Origin: Gordonia sp. SL306
GTDB lineage: Bacteria > Actinomycetota > Actinomycetes > Mycobacteriales > Mycobacteriaceae
Direction of reading: 5' to 3'
DNA length: 64,000 bases
Assembly: GCF_026625785.1 (NCBI RefSeq)
Contig: NZ_CP113063.1
Location: forward strand, 2,418,001 to 2,482,000
Position numbers and translations under genes: made by a program. The notes beneath the pieces are model-generated. The model searched no databases. It was not told the DNA's origin and saw only the letters and a list, made by a program, of their open reading frames with translations. Shown piece after piece: positions 17,603-26,598 of this stretch. Each line of letters starts with the position of its first letter. Position 1 is the stretch's first letter.

Positions 17603-18727
17603 TCAGTTCACGACCTGGGTGGCGAGACCATCGATGTCGGCAGCGGCATCGGACCGCTCGGCCTCGATCATCCGCTGGATGATGCGCCGCACCCACATCC
17701 CGCCTGCATCGATGTTGAGGTTGTAGAACTCGTGGTCGGGGTGTGCCTCGATCGCCTTCTGCTGCGCCGTGAGCATCGCTTCGTCCTCGCCGAACACCCG
17801 GTGGACGCCTTCACGAAGAGCAGTGGTGATCAGTTGGCTGTCGAGACAGTAGTCACGCATGAAGGCCCAGAAGTACAGCGAGGTCTTCTTGTCGACCGGA
17901 GTCATCGTGTTCATCACGAAGCCGTTGACACCCTGGCTGCGGTCGCCCTCGGGTGCGCCGGTGCCGGCCTTGGCGACGCCGACATCGATCCGGATGGTTC
18001 CGGGTGCCTGGAATTCGATGATCTGCCAGCGGTCGACCTTGCCCTCGAAACCGGGGAACTTGTCACGCATGTTCTTGAGCCAGAACGGCGGTGCGTCGAT
18101 ATCGTGCATCCACCGACTCACCGTGACGGTCCGCTCATCGTGGGTGACGGCGAAACCCGAGTCGCTGAGTTCGTCCTGGCCGATGGAGGACGAGTGGACG
18201 AACTCCTCGTGGGTCAGATCCATCAGATTGTCCAGCACCAGTTGGTAATTGGCTTCCACCTCGATGGTGCGCCCATCGCCCGCCCACTCGGGGGAATCCA
18301 TCTGGAACATGTCCGGGATCAGGGCTGGATCTGCCAGAGTGGGGTCTCCCGGCCAGACCCAGAAGAACCGATATCGCTTCTCGACGGGATAGGAGGCGAC
18401 CATCGCGGAGGGATTGATCGTCTCCTGTGCCGGCATATGGGTGCACCGCCCGGCCGAGTTGTACCGGAGGCCGTGATAGGGGCACTGCACTTCGTCGGCG
18501 CCGACGCGCGTGCCCATCGACAGCGGGGCCAGCCGGTGCCAACACGCGTCGGCCAACGCCACCGGCCGCCCTTCGGTGGTGAGGTACAGCGCCATCGGCT
18601 TGCCCGCAACGGTCCGTGCCATCGGCGTGGCGGTGGAGAGTTCGTGATCCCACGCGGCGACGTACCAGGCGTCCAATGGGAAGTCCATGTTGGTGGCGGT
18701 CGCTCCGCCGGGTCCCAGATCGGTCAT
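17603..18727 (-). CDS. vanA: Vanillate O-demethylase oxygenase subunit (Rieske)
   Basis: A 374-residue Rieske non-haem iron oxygenase. The [2Fe-2S] ligands are in DACWHRLAPLSMG and VQCPYHGLRY. The mononuclear iron site is in DNLMDLTHEEFVHSS (Asp, His, His). FPLDAWYVAAWDHEL is a VanA-like N-terminus. It demethylates vanillate or a similar methoxybenzoate with electrons from VanB. The start at 18727 has AAGGA 6-10 bases upstream; an internal Met at MDFPLDAW is an alternative. It is divergent from a PadR regulator, with inverted repeats between. Confidence 0.92.
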   Translation of the reverse strand: MTDLGPGGATATNMDFPLDAWYVAAWDHELSTATPMARTVAGKPMALYLTTEGRPVALADACWHRLAPLSMGTRVGADEVQCPYHGLRYNSAGRCTHMPAQETINPSAMVASYPVEKRYRFFWVWPGDPTLADPALIPDMFQMDSPEWAGDGRTIEVEANYQLVLDNLMDLTHEEFVHSSSIGQDELSDSGFAVTHDERTVTVSRWMHDIDAPPFWLKNMRDKFPGFEGKVDRWQIIEFQAPGTIRIDVGVAKAGTGAPEGDRSQGVNGFVMNTMTPVDKKTSLYFWAFMRDYCLDSQLITTALREGVHRVFGEDEAMLTAQQKAIEAHPDHEFYNLNIDAGGMWVRRIIQRMIEAERSDAAADIDGLATQVVN

Positions 18728-18769
18728 GAGAGGTCCTTGCGTTGGGGTTCGGCTGCTGTCACCGAATAG

Positions 18770-18823
18770 CTATATCGATAGTTAGTCGGTGAGGTGGAGC
18801 ACACTCTATCTACCGATATAGTG
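18770..18823. promoter_or_regulatory. Candidate PadR (VanR) operators between vanA and the regulator
   Basis: CTATATCGATAG (18770-18781) and the 22-bp imperfect palindrome CACTCTATC-TACC-GATATAGTG (18802-18823) share the core CGATATAG on one strand or the other. They lie in the gap between the divergent vanA and PadR genes, where a VanR-type repressor would block both promoters. Confidence 0.6.
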
Positions 18824-18854
18824 ATCCGCAACACGAACCACCCCGCGAGGAGAC

Positions 18855-19475
18855 ATGAGCCTTCGTCACGCCCTGCTCGCCCTGCTCACCGCAGGGCCGC
18901 TGACCGGTTATGACGCCGCGAAGCAATTCGGCGGTTCGGTGGGCCACGTGTGGCACGCTCCCGACTCGCAGATATATCCCGAGTTGAGGCGGATGCAGCG
19001 AGACGGGCTGGTCGCCGGTGAGGAGGTCCGCTGGGGTCCGCGCAGCACGAAGACCCAGTACAGCGTCACCGACGAGGGGATCGAGGCATTCCGGGCGTGG
19101 ATGAACACACCCCTCGGTCACGCTCCGGTCCGCGATGCCCACCACATGCAGGCGGCCTACTTCGAGTGGGCCGATCCCGATGCCGCGCGCGAGATCCTGC
19201 GACGGCACATCGACTACCACACCGAACAGGTCGACCTGCTCACCAAGGTGCGCGACGGGATCACGGCCCAGACGGACCCCGCCATCGTGCGCCGCCTTCA
19301 CAGGTATCCCGGGAGCGAGCGTGCTCGGATCGTCGCCTACAAGGCACATACCTACGACGGCATGATCAGTCGCGCGCAGTCTGAAATCGACTGGGCGCAC
19401 AAGGGGCTCGAGCTGATCGATCGGCTCGAGCGCGACGGGGTGGACGCGGCCCCGCCGAAGGGTACTGCCATCTAG
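18855..19475 (+). CDS. PadR-family regulator, probable VanR
   Basis: A 206-residue PadR regulator. The N-terminal winged helix (SLRHALLALLTAGPLTGYDAAKQF, then QIYPELRRMQRDGLV) is followed by a helical C-terminal dimerisation domain of the Vir_act_alpha_C type. In Corynebacterium glutamicum a PadR protein, VanR, represses vanABK and is released by vanillate. The divergent position beside vanA here suggests the same role. The ATG at 18855 is preceded by GGAG. Confidence 0.88.
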   Translation: MSLRHALLALLTAGPLTGYDAAKQFGGSVGHVWHAPDSQIYPELRRMQRDGLVAGEEVRWGPRSTKTQYSVTDEGIEAFRAWMNTPLGHAPVRDAHHMQAAYFEWADPDAAREILRRHIDYHTEQVDLLTKVRDGITAQTDPAIVRRLHRYPGSERARIVAYKAHTYDGMISRAQSEIDWAHKGLELIDRLERDGVDAAPPKGTAI

Positions 19476-19488
19476 CGGTCCATCGGGT

Positions 19489-20700
19489 TCAGCGTCGCGA
19501 CAGCACTGTGAGCACCAGTCCCACGACGACGAGCACCGCAACGTAGGTCGCGACCCCCGTCCAACCGAACGCCGCGAACACGAGCCCGCCGAGGGCGCCC
19601 ACCACCGAACTGCCCAGGTAGTAGTGGAAGAGGTAGAGCGACGAGGCCTCGGCCCGGTGAGCGGTGGCACGCGCGGACACCCACCCGCTGGCCACCGAAT
19701 GCGCCGCGAAGAACCCGCCGGTGAACAGCAGCATGCCGATCAGCACCAGCAGTAGACGGTCGGGCACGGTCAGGGCGAGTCCCACCAGCATGGTGGTGAC
19801 CGCGACGATCAGTACCTGCCTGCGACCTCTCCGGTCGGCCAAGCGGCCGGCGAAGGTCGACGAGAACGTCCCCGCCAGGTACATCAGGAAGACCGCCGCG
19901 ACGGTCGCCTCGCTGAGATCGAACGGGTGCCGGAGGAGTCGGTAGCCGATGAAGTTGTAGACCGTGACGAACCCGCCCATCAGGACGAAGGCGAGGACGA
20001 ACAGCGGGAGCAGGCCGGGGTCGCGTAGATGGTTCATCAGGTTCCGGACCGTGATCCGTGGTGCCACACGCTGGGGACTGAAGAAGCGCGATGCGGGGAC
20101 CGTGCGCCAGAACACGAGCGCGAAACCCAGCGAGACGAGGCAGGCCGCCTCCAGCGCCCACTGCCACGACACCAGATCGGCCGCGACACCGGGGACGAGA
20201 CGACCGGTCAGTCCGCCGATCGTGGTGCCCGCGACATAGCGACCCATCGCCGTGCCGAGGGATGCGCCGTCGACTTCCTCGGCGAGGTAGGCCATCGCCA
20301 CCGCGGGCACGCCTGCGCACAGCACACCCTGTAACGCACGGCCGGCGAGGAGTACCTCGATGGACGGCGACCACGGGAGCACGATGCCGATGATCGACGC
20401 GGCGAGCGCCGAGATCACCATCACCCGCACTCGCCCGTACCGCTCGGACAGCACACTCGCCGGGATGATCGCGATGGCGAGGAACCCGGTGGTCAGTGAG
20501 ACGGCGAGCGCTGAGGTGGCAGGCGAGACCCCGAAGTGGTCGGAGAGCTGCGGCAGGAGGGCCTGCACGTAGTAGAGGGCCATGAACGTCGTCATGCCTG
20601 CGGCGAACAGTGCCGTGGTGGCGCGCCGATAGCCCGGTGAGCCCAGCGTGTGCCGGGTGTTCGGGGCGGAGGTGGTGGTTCTCGTGGTCATCGTGGTCAA
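19489..20700 (-). CDS. MFS transporter, drug/metabolite exporter type
   Basis: A 403-residue major facilitator protein with 12 predicted membrane segments. The loop motif after helix 2 reads LSERYGRVRVMV, and its second-half equivalent is LADRRGRRQVLIV. It resembles the YnfM/AraJ-like DHA1 group, usually proton-driven exporters. It is divergent from a LysR regulator and convergent with the PadR gene (13-base gap). It is not an obvious aromatic-acid importer, so it probably does not belong to the van unit. Substrate unknown. Confidence 0.9.
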   Translation of the reverse strand: MTTMTTRTTTSAPNTRHTLGSPGYRRATTALFAAGMTTFMALYYVQALLPQLSDHFGVSPATSALAVSLTTGFLAIAIIPASVLSERYGRVRVMVISALAASIIGIVLPWSPSIEVLLAGRALQGVLCAGVPAVAMAYLAEEVDGASLGTAMGRYVAGTTIGGLTGRLVPGVAADLVSWQWALEAACLVSLGFALVFWRTVPASRFFSPQRVAPRITVRNLMNHLRDPGLLPLFVLAFVLMGGFVTVYNFIGYRLLRHPFDLSEATVAAVFLMYLAGTFSSTFAGRLADRRGRRQVLIVAVTTMLVGLALTVPDRLLLVLIGMLLFTGGFFAAHSVASGWVSARATAHRAEASSLYLFHYYLGSSVVGALGGLVFAAFGWTGVATYVAVLVVVGLVLTVLSRR

Positions 20701-20728
20701 GCGTCACCCGACCCGTCTGCACCTCAAA

Positions 20729-20756
20729 ATGAATGGATCTCTCCCAGATCATTCAT
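20729..20756. promoter_or_regulatory. Near-perfect palindrome between MFS and LysR genes
   Basis: ATGAATGGATCT and AGATCATTCAT, separated by CTCCC, form an inverted repeat with a single-base deletion in one arm. It lies in the 90-base divergent gap, as expected for a LysR-type binding site controlling the exporter and the regulator. Confidence 0.6.
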
Positions 20757-20790
20757 CTCTGAATAATTGCAGCTAAGATAGATCGCCAGG

Positions 20791-21669
20791 ATGAATGTGC
20801 ACCACGAACTCGATTGGTTCATCGCTATCGCCGAGGCGGAGAACCTGACCGCCGCCGGTGAGCAGGCCCATGTCTCGCAGCCGACGCTGTCGCGTTTCAT
20901 CGCACGGTTGGAGCGAGACGTCGGTGTGGCGCTCTTCGATCGGCACGGTCGGCGTCTGGTGCTCAATCGATTCGGGCAGGTGTACCTCGAACGTGCTCGC
21001 CGGGCGCGGGTGCAACTCGATGCCGCCCATCGCGAGATCGACGAGATGCGGCGGCCGGCGCGAGGGGTGGTGCGGCTGGCCTTCCTGCATTCCTTCGGTG
21101 TCACGTTGGTGCCCGATCTGATCCGGCGGTTCCGCGATGAGAACCCGGAGGCGCGGTTCACCCTGACCCAGGACGCGGCAGCAACTGTCGTGGACCATGT
21201 GATCGGCGGAGACGCCGACCTCGCGATCGTGTCGCCGCGCCCGATGCGCACCGACATGGCCTGGTACGCGATCGCCGAGCAGAAGCTCGCCCTGGTGGTG
21301 CCGTCCGATCATCGGTTCGCCGATCGCACCACGATCGGTCTCGCGGAGGCGGCCGACGAGGAGTTCATCGTGATGGAGCGCGGATTCGGCATGCGTCGGA
21401 TCTTCGACGAACTGTGCGCGGCAGCCGATATCGTCCCGACGATCGCCTTCTCCTCCGCCGAGCTGGCGACCATCACCGGCCTCGTCGGCGCGGGACTCGG
21501 GATCGGGGTCGTGCCCGTCGACGACGCCGATCGCAGCTCCGACGTTGCCCTCATCCCGCTGACCGGCGAGTCACGCGAGATCGGCCTGACCTGGTTGCGG
21601 CCGCGTCCCCTGCCCGACGCCGCCGAGAGATTTCGCGACTTCGTCATCGGGCGCATTTCACCTGATTAG
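20791..21669 (+). CDS. LysR-family transcriptional regulator
   Basis: A 292-residue LysR-type regulator. The N-terminal helix-turn-helix is WFIAIAEAENLTAAGEQAHVSQPTLSRFIARLE (residues about 8-40), followed by the periplasmic-binding-protein-like effector domain. LysR proteins normally activate a divergent target when bound to a small ligand. The MFS gene diverges from it across a 90-base gap containing a palindrome, making the exporter the likely target. Effector unknown. Confidence 0.93.
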   Translation: MNVHHELDWFIAIAEAENLTAAGEQAHVSQPTLSRFIARLERDVGVALFDRHGRRLVLNRFGQVYLERARRARVQLDAAHREIDEMRRPARGVVRLAFLHSFGVTLVPDLIRRFRDENPEARFTLTQDAAATVVDHVIGGDADLAIVSPRPMRTDMAWYAIAEQKLALVVPSDHRFADRTTIGLAEAADEEFIVMERGFGMRRIFDELCAAADIVPTIAFSSAELATITGLVGAGLGIGVVPVDDADRSSDVALIPLTGESREIGLTWLRPRPLPDAAERFRDFVIGRISPD

Positions 21670-21788
21670 AACTTTTCTAATGTCATTTCTCCATTCTCTT
21701 TCTCGATCTCCATTGCGATGGGGTGTTTATCGATGGATTGATTTGTTAGTTTCGGAGAGGCTATCTGCCGAATAATGAACTGGAGGCG

Positions 21789-22496
21789 ATGAACAGAATG
21801 CGACGTAATGTCATCCGAGGAATTGTTGTGGGTGCAGCCTTGGGGGCCGCAAGCCTGGCATTCCCGACAATGGCGACGGCGGCGCCGGTTTCAGACATGA
21901 ACTGCGCCAAGACTTCGACGCCTACCAGCGCGAACGGGTGGGGAAACACCTTCTCCGACGAGCGGGGCCAGGCGGGGAAGGTGACGGCGACAAAGGTCGT
22001 CGACGACGATGGGTCGCTGGAATTCATGACCACCGCCGACAAGCCGCGCGAGGCGTCGTATCACGCCGCAGGTCAGCTGCCTCTGGCCGACGTCGCGAAG
22101 AAGCCGTTGACATTCGAGAAGTCGGCCGGAAACGCGAACTGGCAAATACGCGTGACCGGCGCCAACACCGGGGAGAAGAGTGGTTTCGCGACATTTGTCT
22201 GGTCTGCTCCGGCGGGCGCCGGCAAGGAGAATGCCGCCTCGTCGAATCAGTGGTGGGCGACTCGTGACCTGCCCGGCATCACGAAGGGCACGAACGCCAC
22301 GCTCGAGAAGCTCACTGCGGCCGCCAACAGTGCGAACCACAAGACCGTGGTCGACTACTACGGCATCTCCAGCCAGCCGAACGAGAAGACCGGCAAGGTG
22401 AACGTCGACAATGTGTCGTTCAACGGCTGCACGACGAACTTCGCCGCCACCGGCGCAAGCGGAGCCTTCGGATCGCTGGATTCGCTCATCCCCTGA
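21789..22496 (+). CDS. Secreted hypothetical protein
   Basis: A protein of up to 235 residues with a Sec signal peptide: basic MRRNVIRG, hydrophobic IVVGAALGAASLAF, cleavage near ATAAP. The mature part is hydrophilic, with two cysteines (NCAK near its start and NGCTT near its end) that may form a disulphide, and WQIRVTGANTGEKSGFATFVW in the middle. I do not recognise a family. The gene stands alone behind an AT-rich leader and ahead of a strong terminator, which fits a separately expressed cell-surface product. ATG 21789 or 21798 could be the start. Confidence 0.75.
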   Translation: MNRMRRNVIRGIVVGAALGAASLAFPTMATAAPVSDMNCAKTSTPTSANGWGNTFSDERGQAGKVTATKVVDDDGSLEFMTTADKPREASYHAAGQLPLADVAKKPLTFEKSAGNANWQIRVTGANTGEKSGFATFVWSAPAGAGKENAASSNQWWATRDLPGITKGTNATLEKLTAAANSANHKTVVDYYGISSQPNEKTGKVNVDNVSFNGCTTNFAATGASGAFGSLDSLIP

Positions 22497-22515
22497 TCGC
22501 TCCTGACAACCGCAG

Positions 22516-22550
22516 AACGGGCCCGCGACCGTGATGGTCGCGGGCCCGTT
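22516..22550 (+). terminator. Strong intrinsic hairpin terminator
   Basis: AACGGGCCCGCGACC and GGTCGCGGGCCCGTT form a perfect 15-bp stem around a GTGAT loop, 19 bases after the secreted-protein stop. The T-tract is poor, as is common in high-GC actinobacteria. It also faces the end of the minus-strand gene at 22584 and may work in both directions. Confidence 0.85.
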
Positions 22551-22583
22551 GTGGTGGGATGACAGCTGCTCACCGGCGTCTGG

Positions 22584-23063
22584 TCACCACTGATCGAAGC
22601 CGACGTTGGTGGCCGGGTAGTGGCTGCCGAAGTTGTGGCTCATCCAGTACTGCGAGGCCCCTGGTCCGGAGATACCGCTGGTGCCGGTGTTGGTGTTGGA
22701 CTGGGAATTGAGCACCTCATAGGTGGCAGTGGGGCCGCCGACTCCGATCTTGTACGCGACACTGATGGCGAGTTTGTTGCCGTGCGGGGCGACTGCGGTG
22801 ATCGTCTCGCTGGCGCCTGGTCCGAGCGTCTGCCGTGGACCGTTGACCCAGACGCCGTTGCCGCTGGTGCCCGAACCGACGAGGTGCTCGGCCTTGTTGG
22901 TGTGGTTGGTGATGGTCATCGCGATCGACGGCTCACCGGGGTGGGTCACCGGCATGGTGCCGGCATTCGCGGTTCCGGTGCCGATGAGTCCGATGCCGAC
23001 TGCTGCGGCGATTCCGGCGATCCCGGCGGTGGCTGCGGTGATGCGGCGGGCGGTGGTGTTCAT
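22584..23063 (-). CDS. Small secreted hypothetical protein
   Basis: A 159-residue exported protein. The Sec signal runs from MNTTARRITAATAGIAG through IGLIGTGTANAG. The mature domain has a beta-sandwich-like alternation (IAMTITNHTNKAEHLVGSG; ASETITAVAPHGNKLAISVAY) and an aromatic C-terminus ending NVGFDQW. No family is recognised. The ATG at 23063 follows CAGGAGAAAACC. It is divergent from the carboxylesterase. The much longer minus-strand frame covering this region is a shadow of the esterase. Confidence 0.78.
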   Translation of the reverse strand: MNTTARRITAATAGIAGIAAAVGIGLIGTGTANAGTMPVTHPGEPSIAMTITNHTNKAEHLVGSGTSGNGVWVNGPRQTLGPGASETITAVAPHGNKLAISVAYKIGVGGPTATYEVLNSQSNTNTGTSGISGPGASQYWMSHNFGSHYPATNVGFDQW

Positions 23064-23264
23064 GGTTTTCTCCTGGCGTTCGGTTCGGTGTGGACTGTGT
23101 GGTCCGGGTGGCACCGAGAACTTTCCCGTGAAACGACTCTCGGCAACCTCCGCCGACCGGCGGATTCGCCGGTGGACAGCGGCGTCCACCGATCGGGGGA
23201 TACGCGGTGGAGCGCAGCCGTGGAGAACAATGGATCGGTGGATAGCCGAACGCGGAGGAGCACC

Positions 23265-24611
23265 ATGACGGACACCGGTTTCCTGACCCTCACCATCGAC
23301 TGCCCGGCGGGCGACGTCGTCGCCCGGATGGACGGTGACGTGATCCGCGCGACGGGCATCCCGTATGCGAGTGCCGATCGGTTCGAGGTGCCAGTGCCGG
23401 AACCATCGTCGGCGGAACCGATCGACGCGACATCCTGGTCGCCGGCCTGTCCACAGAACGAGACCGAGGATCTGCTCCGGAGTCGGTTCGGGGACGCAGC
23501 CCTCGGCGACGTGCCCGAGGACGAACAATGCCATCGACTGTCGGTCACCGTCCCCGCCGACCGCGAGCCGGGTGAGTCGCTGCCGGTGATGGTGTGGATT
23601 CACGGTGGTTCCTATGTGCTCGGCGCCGCAGATGCGCCGTGTCACGATCCAGCGAATCTCGTTGCCGAGCAACGGGTTGTGGTGGTGTCGATCACGTACC
23701 GGCTGGGGCTGTTCGGCTTCGTCGGCGACGACGTCGACCGCCCGGCGAATCTCGGCCTGTTGGACATGATCGAGGCGCTGCGCTGGGTACGACGGAACGT
23801 CGCCGCGTTCGGCGGTGATCCCGACGCCGTCACCGTCTTTGGCGAGTCCGCAGGCGCGGATGCCGCGGCGCACCTGATGATCGCCGACGGTACCGAGGGA
23901 TTGTTCCGGCGGGTGATCATGCAAAGCGCCCCTCTGGGTCTCGCGCGCGGGCGCGCGGGCCTGAGTGCGGCGATGGTCGACGCGACGCGCCAGATCGATA
24001 CGACCACGCCCATCGACGACGTCCTGGCCGCGCAGAGTGCGTTGGCCCGCAACCCCGCCCTGCTCCGCTACGGCCTGGGGGCGCTGATGGCGTTCGGCAC
24101 GCAGTACGGGCACGCGCCGCTGCCCGCCGAGGACGAGGTCGACGCCGCATGGGAGCAGCGAGCCGCCGACGTGGAGGTCCTGATCGGCTGGAACGAGCGT
24201 GAGGCGGCGTTCTTCACCGCCGGGATCTCCGTTCTCGGTGGGCTGCAGAAGATCCCGGTTGCCGGGCCGGCGCTGTACGAGCTGATCGTGCGAGGTGCCA
24301 CCAAGGCGGTGTACACCAGTGCCGCAAAGGATTTCATTCGGCGCCATAGACGAGTCGGCGGACTCGCGGCGCAGTACGTCCTGGAATGGGGCGTCCCCGG
24401 CGACCCATTGCGGGCAGCGCACACCGTCGACATCCCGTTGCTGTTCGGCGATCAGTCGACGTGGGACGGAGCGCCGGTCCTGGTCGGGCACAGGTGGTCC
24501 GAGGTCGAGGCGAACGGTCGTCGACTCCGTGCGATCTGGGCCGATTTCGCGCGGGCAGGGTGGACATCACCCGCCGACGTGCCGGGGTTGATCAGGTTCG
24601 GGAGGGAGTGA
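23265..24611 (+). CDS. Type B carboxylesterase
   Basis: A 448-residue carboxylesterase of the para-nitrobenzyl esterase/cholinesterase family. The oxyanion region is VWIHGGSYVLG, the nucleophile is in TVFGESAGADAAAHLM, and the likely catalytic His is in RAAHTVDIPLLFGD. No signal peptide is seen, so it is probably cytoplasmic. It is slightly shorter than the usual 490-550 residues of the family. The ATG at 23265 follows GGAGGAGCACC. Substrate not predictable. Confidence 0.9.
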   Translation: MTDTGFLTLTIDCPAGDVVARMDGDVIRATGIPYASADRFEVPVPEPSSAEPIDATSWSPACPQNETEDLLRSRFGDAALGDVPEDEQCHRLSVTVPADREPGESLPVMVWIHGGSYVLGAADAPCHDPANLVAEQRVVVVSITYRLGLFGFVGDDVDRPANLGLLDMIEALRWVRRNVAAFGGDPDAVTVFGESAGADAAAHLMIADGTEGLFRRVIMQSAPLGLARGRAGLSAAMVDATRQIDTTTPIDDVLAAQSALARNPALLRYGLGALMAFGTQYGHAPLPAEDEVDAAWEQRAADVEVLIGWNEREAAFFTAGISVLGGLQKIPVAGPALYELIVRGATKAVYTSAAKDFIRRHRRVGGLAAQYVLEWGVPGDPLRAAHTVDIPLLFGDQSTWDGAPVLVGHRWSEVEANGRRLRAIWADFARAGWTSPADVPGLIRFGRE

Positions 24612-24621
24612 GGCGGGATCC

Positions 24622-25884
24622 TCAGAGCTCCCCGACCGGCACCTCGGCGATCGCGACCGTTCCGCCTGCGGGGTGCGGCGCGACGGTGAGTCTCCCACCC
24701 TGTCCTTCGAGCCGTACCCGCCGGGACACCAGACCGATGTGGCCACCGGCGACACGTTGGTCGAACAGTTGCGGGTCGACACCTACGCCGTCGTCGACCA
24801 CCACCACCCGCGCACGGCCCTCGTCCACTTCCGCGGTGAGTTGCACCGTGCCCGCCTGTGCGTGCTTGACGACGTTGGTCAGCAACTCCCGCGCGGACGC
24901 GAAGAGCACCGCATCGACCGGCGTCCGGATGCCGTCGGGCCAGCCGACGGTGTCGACCGAGACCGTGAACGCGCCCCGTCGCTCGATCGAGTCGGCGAGG
25001 TCGATGAGCGCGACGGCCAGGCCCGACTGGTCCAGGACCGCGGGGTGCAACTCCCCGAGCGTGGAGCGCAGGAGGCGCGCGGATTCGCCGAGTGCCTCGT
25101 CGATCCGCCCGACGACCTGCGGATCGGGACTTCCGGCGGCGAGTACGGCCAGTTCCTGGCGCGCGCCGAGAACGTACTGCAGCGCGCCGTCGTGCAAGTG
25201 CTCGGCCAGATCTCGCCGCTCGCGGTGCTCGATCTGCATCACCTCGTCGAGCAGCCGACTGCGTTCGGCGGCGAGGGATCCGATGGTCACCACCCGGGAG
25301 CGCTGGAGTCGCGAGAGCAGTACGGCGCCGAGCGCGAGAATGCCGATCACCAAGGTGCTCAGCAGGATCACCGACCACGGCCGTCCATTGGGAACACGCG
25401 CGATCGCGTTGGCGACGAAGTAGACCACCACCGTCGGGACGACCACCGCCGCGCACACCATGGGGCGCATGCCGATCGCGGCGATCATCGGGACGATCGC
25501 GAAACCGGTCACCAGAACATCTGCGGTCCAACTGCTCTCGTCCGACTGACTGGCGACGGCCGTCACCGCGACGAGCACCACGAGGTCGAGGAACAGGGTC
25601 AGCCAGGCGAATCGGATGGCGAGAATGCCGGCGCGCGGTGCGACGGCCACACCCCCGAGGCACCACGCCACATAGACCGCGGCGATCGCGATGCAGATCC
25701 CTGCGCTGTGGACCGGGGGTTCTAGGGCCACCGACAACAGGACGAACACCGACAGCAGAAGACGCAGCAGCACCTGAATCCGGATGCCCTGCAGGGCGTG
25801 ATCGATCAGGATCGTGTCGATCCGCTGTTCGTCGGCGAGTTCGGCAAGCCCCAGAAGGGGCGCCGGGCTACTCGAGGAGGCCAC
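24622..25884 (-). CDS. NarL-type sensor histidine kinase
   Basis: A 420-residue sensor kinase. Five or six membrane segments (about residues 35-195) precede a HisKA_3 dimerisation region with the phospho-accepting His in ERRDLAEHLHDGALQYVLG. The HATPase domain has RELLTNVVKHA and VVVDDGVGVDP. There is no large extracytoplasmic loop, so it may sense a membrane or hydrophobic signal. The GTG at 25884 overlaps the upstream response-regulator gene by 17 bases, so the two are co-translated partners. Confidence 0.92.
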   Translation of the reverse strand: MASSSSPAPLLGLAELADEQRIDTILIDHALQGIRIQVLLRLLLSVFVLLSVALEPPVHSAGICIAIAAVYVAWCLGGVAVAPRAGILAIRFAWLTLFLDLVVLVAVTAVASQSDESSWTADVLVTGFAIVPMIAAIGMRPMVCAAVVVPTVVVYFVANAIARVPNGRPWSVILLSTLVIGILALGAVLLSRLQRSRVVTIGSLAAERSRLLDEVMQIEHRERRDLAEHLHDGALQYVLGARQELAVLAAGSPDPQVVGRIDEALGESARLLRSTLGELHPAVLDQSGLAVALIDLADSIERRGAFTVSVDTVGWPDGIRTPVDAVLFASARELLTNVVKHAQAGTVQLTAEVDEGRARVVVVDDGVGVDPQLFDQRVAGGHIGLVSRRVRLEGQGGRLTVAPHPAGGTVAIAEVPVGEL

Positions 25885-26503
25885 GGCGCATCGCCTCGGC
25901 GACGGCGGCCGCGCGGTCGGAGACGCCCAGTTTCTCGTACAGGCGCTGGGTGTGCGTCTTGACCGTCGACGCGCCGATGTAGAGCTCGGCGGCTACCTGC
26001 GGGATCGACTGGCCGCGTGCGAACCCGGTCAGCACCTGACGTTCGCGCTCGCTCAGTGCGGGCGCGTCCGATTGCGATCGGATGCGGATCTCGCCTGCGA
26101 GGCCCGCGGCGAGTTCGGGCGGCACCACGGTCTCGCCCTTGGCCACTCGCGTCACGGCGCCCACGATGTCGTCGCGGTCGGCATCCTTGGCCAGGTAGCC
26201 CGCCGCGCCCTCCGCCAACGCCCGGAACACGATCGGACCGTCGGTGACGGCCGACAAGAGCAGCACCCTGGTGCGCAATCCGTCCCGGGCCACCGCGTGT
26301 GCAACCTCCACCCCGGTCATGCCGGGCATCTGATAGTCGACGACGGCCACGTCCGGCAGCTCCCGGCGGATCACCTCCAATCCCTCGGTGCCGTCGCCCG
26401 CCTCACCCAGCACACGCACCCGCCCGCTCTGGGTGAGCCCACGGGCGACCCCGTCGCGGAAGAAGGGGTGATCGTCGACGACGACCACGGTCACCAGGTC
26501 CAT
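25868..26503 (-). CDS. NarL/FixJ-type response regulator
   Basis: A 211-residue response regulator. The receiver domain has VVVDDHPFFRDG and the phospho-accepting Asp in VAVVDYQMPGMTG. The C-terminal LuxR-type helix-turn-helix reads LSERERQVLTGFARGQSIPQVA and STVKTHTQRLYEKLGVSDR. It is the partner of the overlapping kinase. The start at MDLVTVV (26503) fits the domain; a 16-residue extension is unlikely. Target genes are unknown. Confidence 0.93.
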   Translation of the reverse strand: MDLVTVVVVDDHPFFRDGVARGLTQSGRVRVLGEAGDGTEGLEVIRRELPDVAVVDYQMPGMTGVEVAHAVARDGLRTRVLLLSAVTDGPIVFRALAEGAAGYLAKDADRDDIVGAVTRVAKGETVVPPELAAGLAGEIRIRSQSDAPALSERERQVLTGFARGQSIPQVAAELYIGASTVKTHTQRLYEKLGVSDRAAAVAEAMRRGLLE

Positions 26504-26598
26504 CGGCTCAGAATAGGGTGGCACCCGGGCTCGCGACCGCAAATCCACCACCCCGGAATCGCCTAACCGGGCGGCCGGCCACGCAGTAGTGTCTGATC

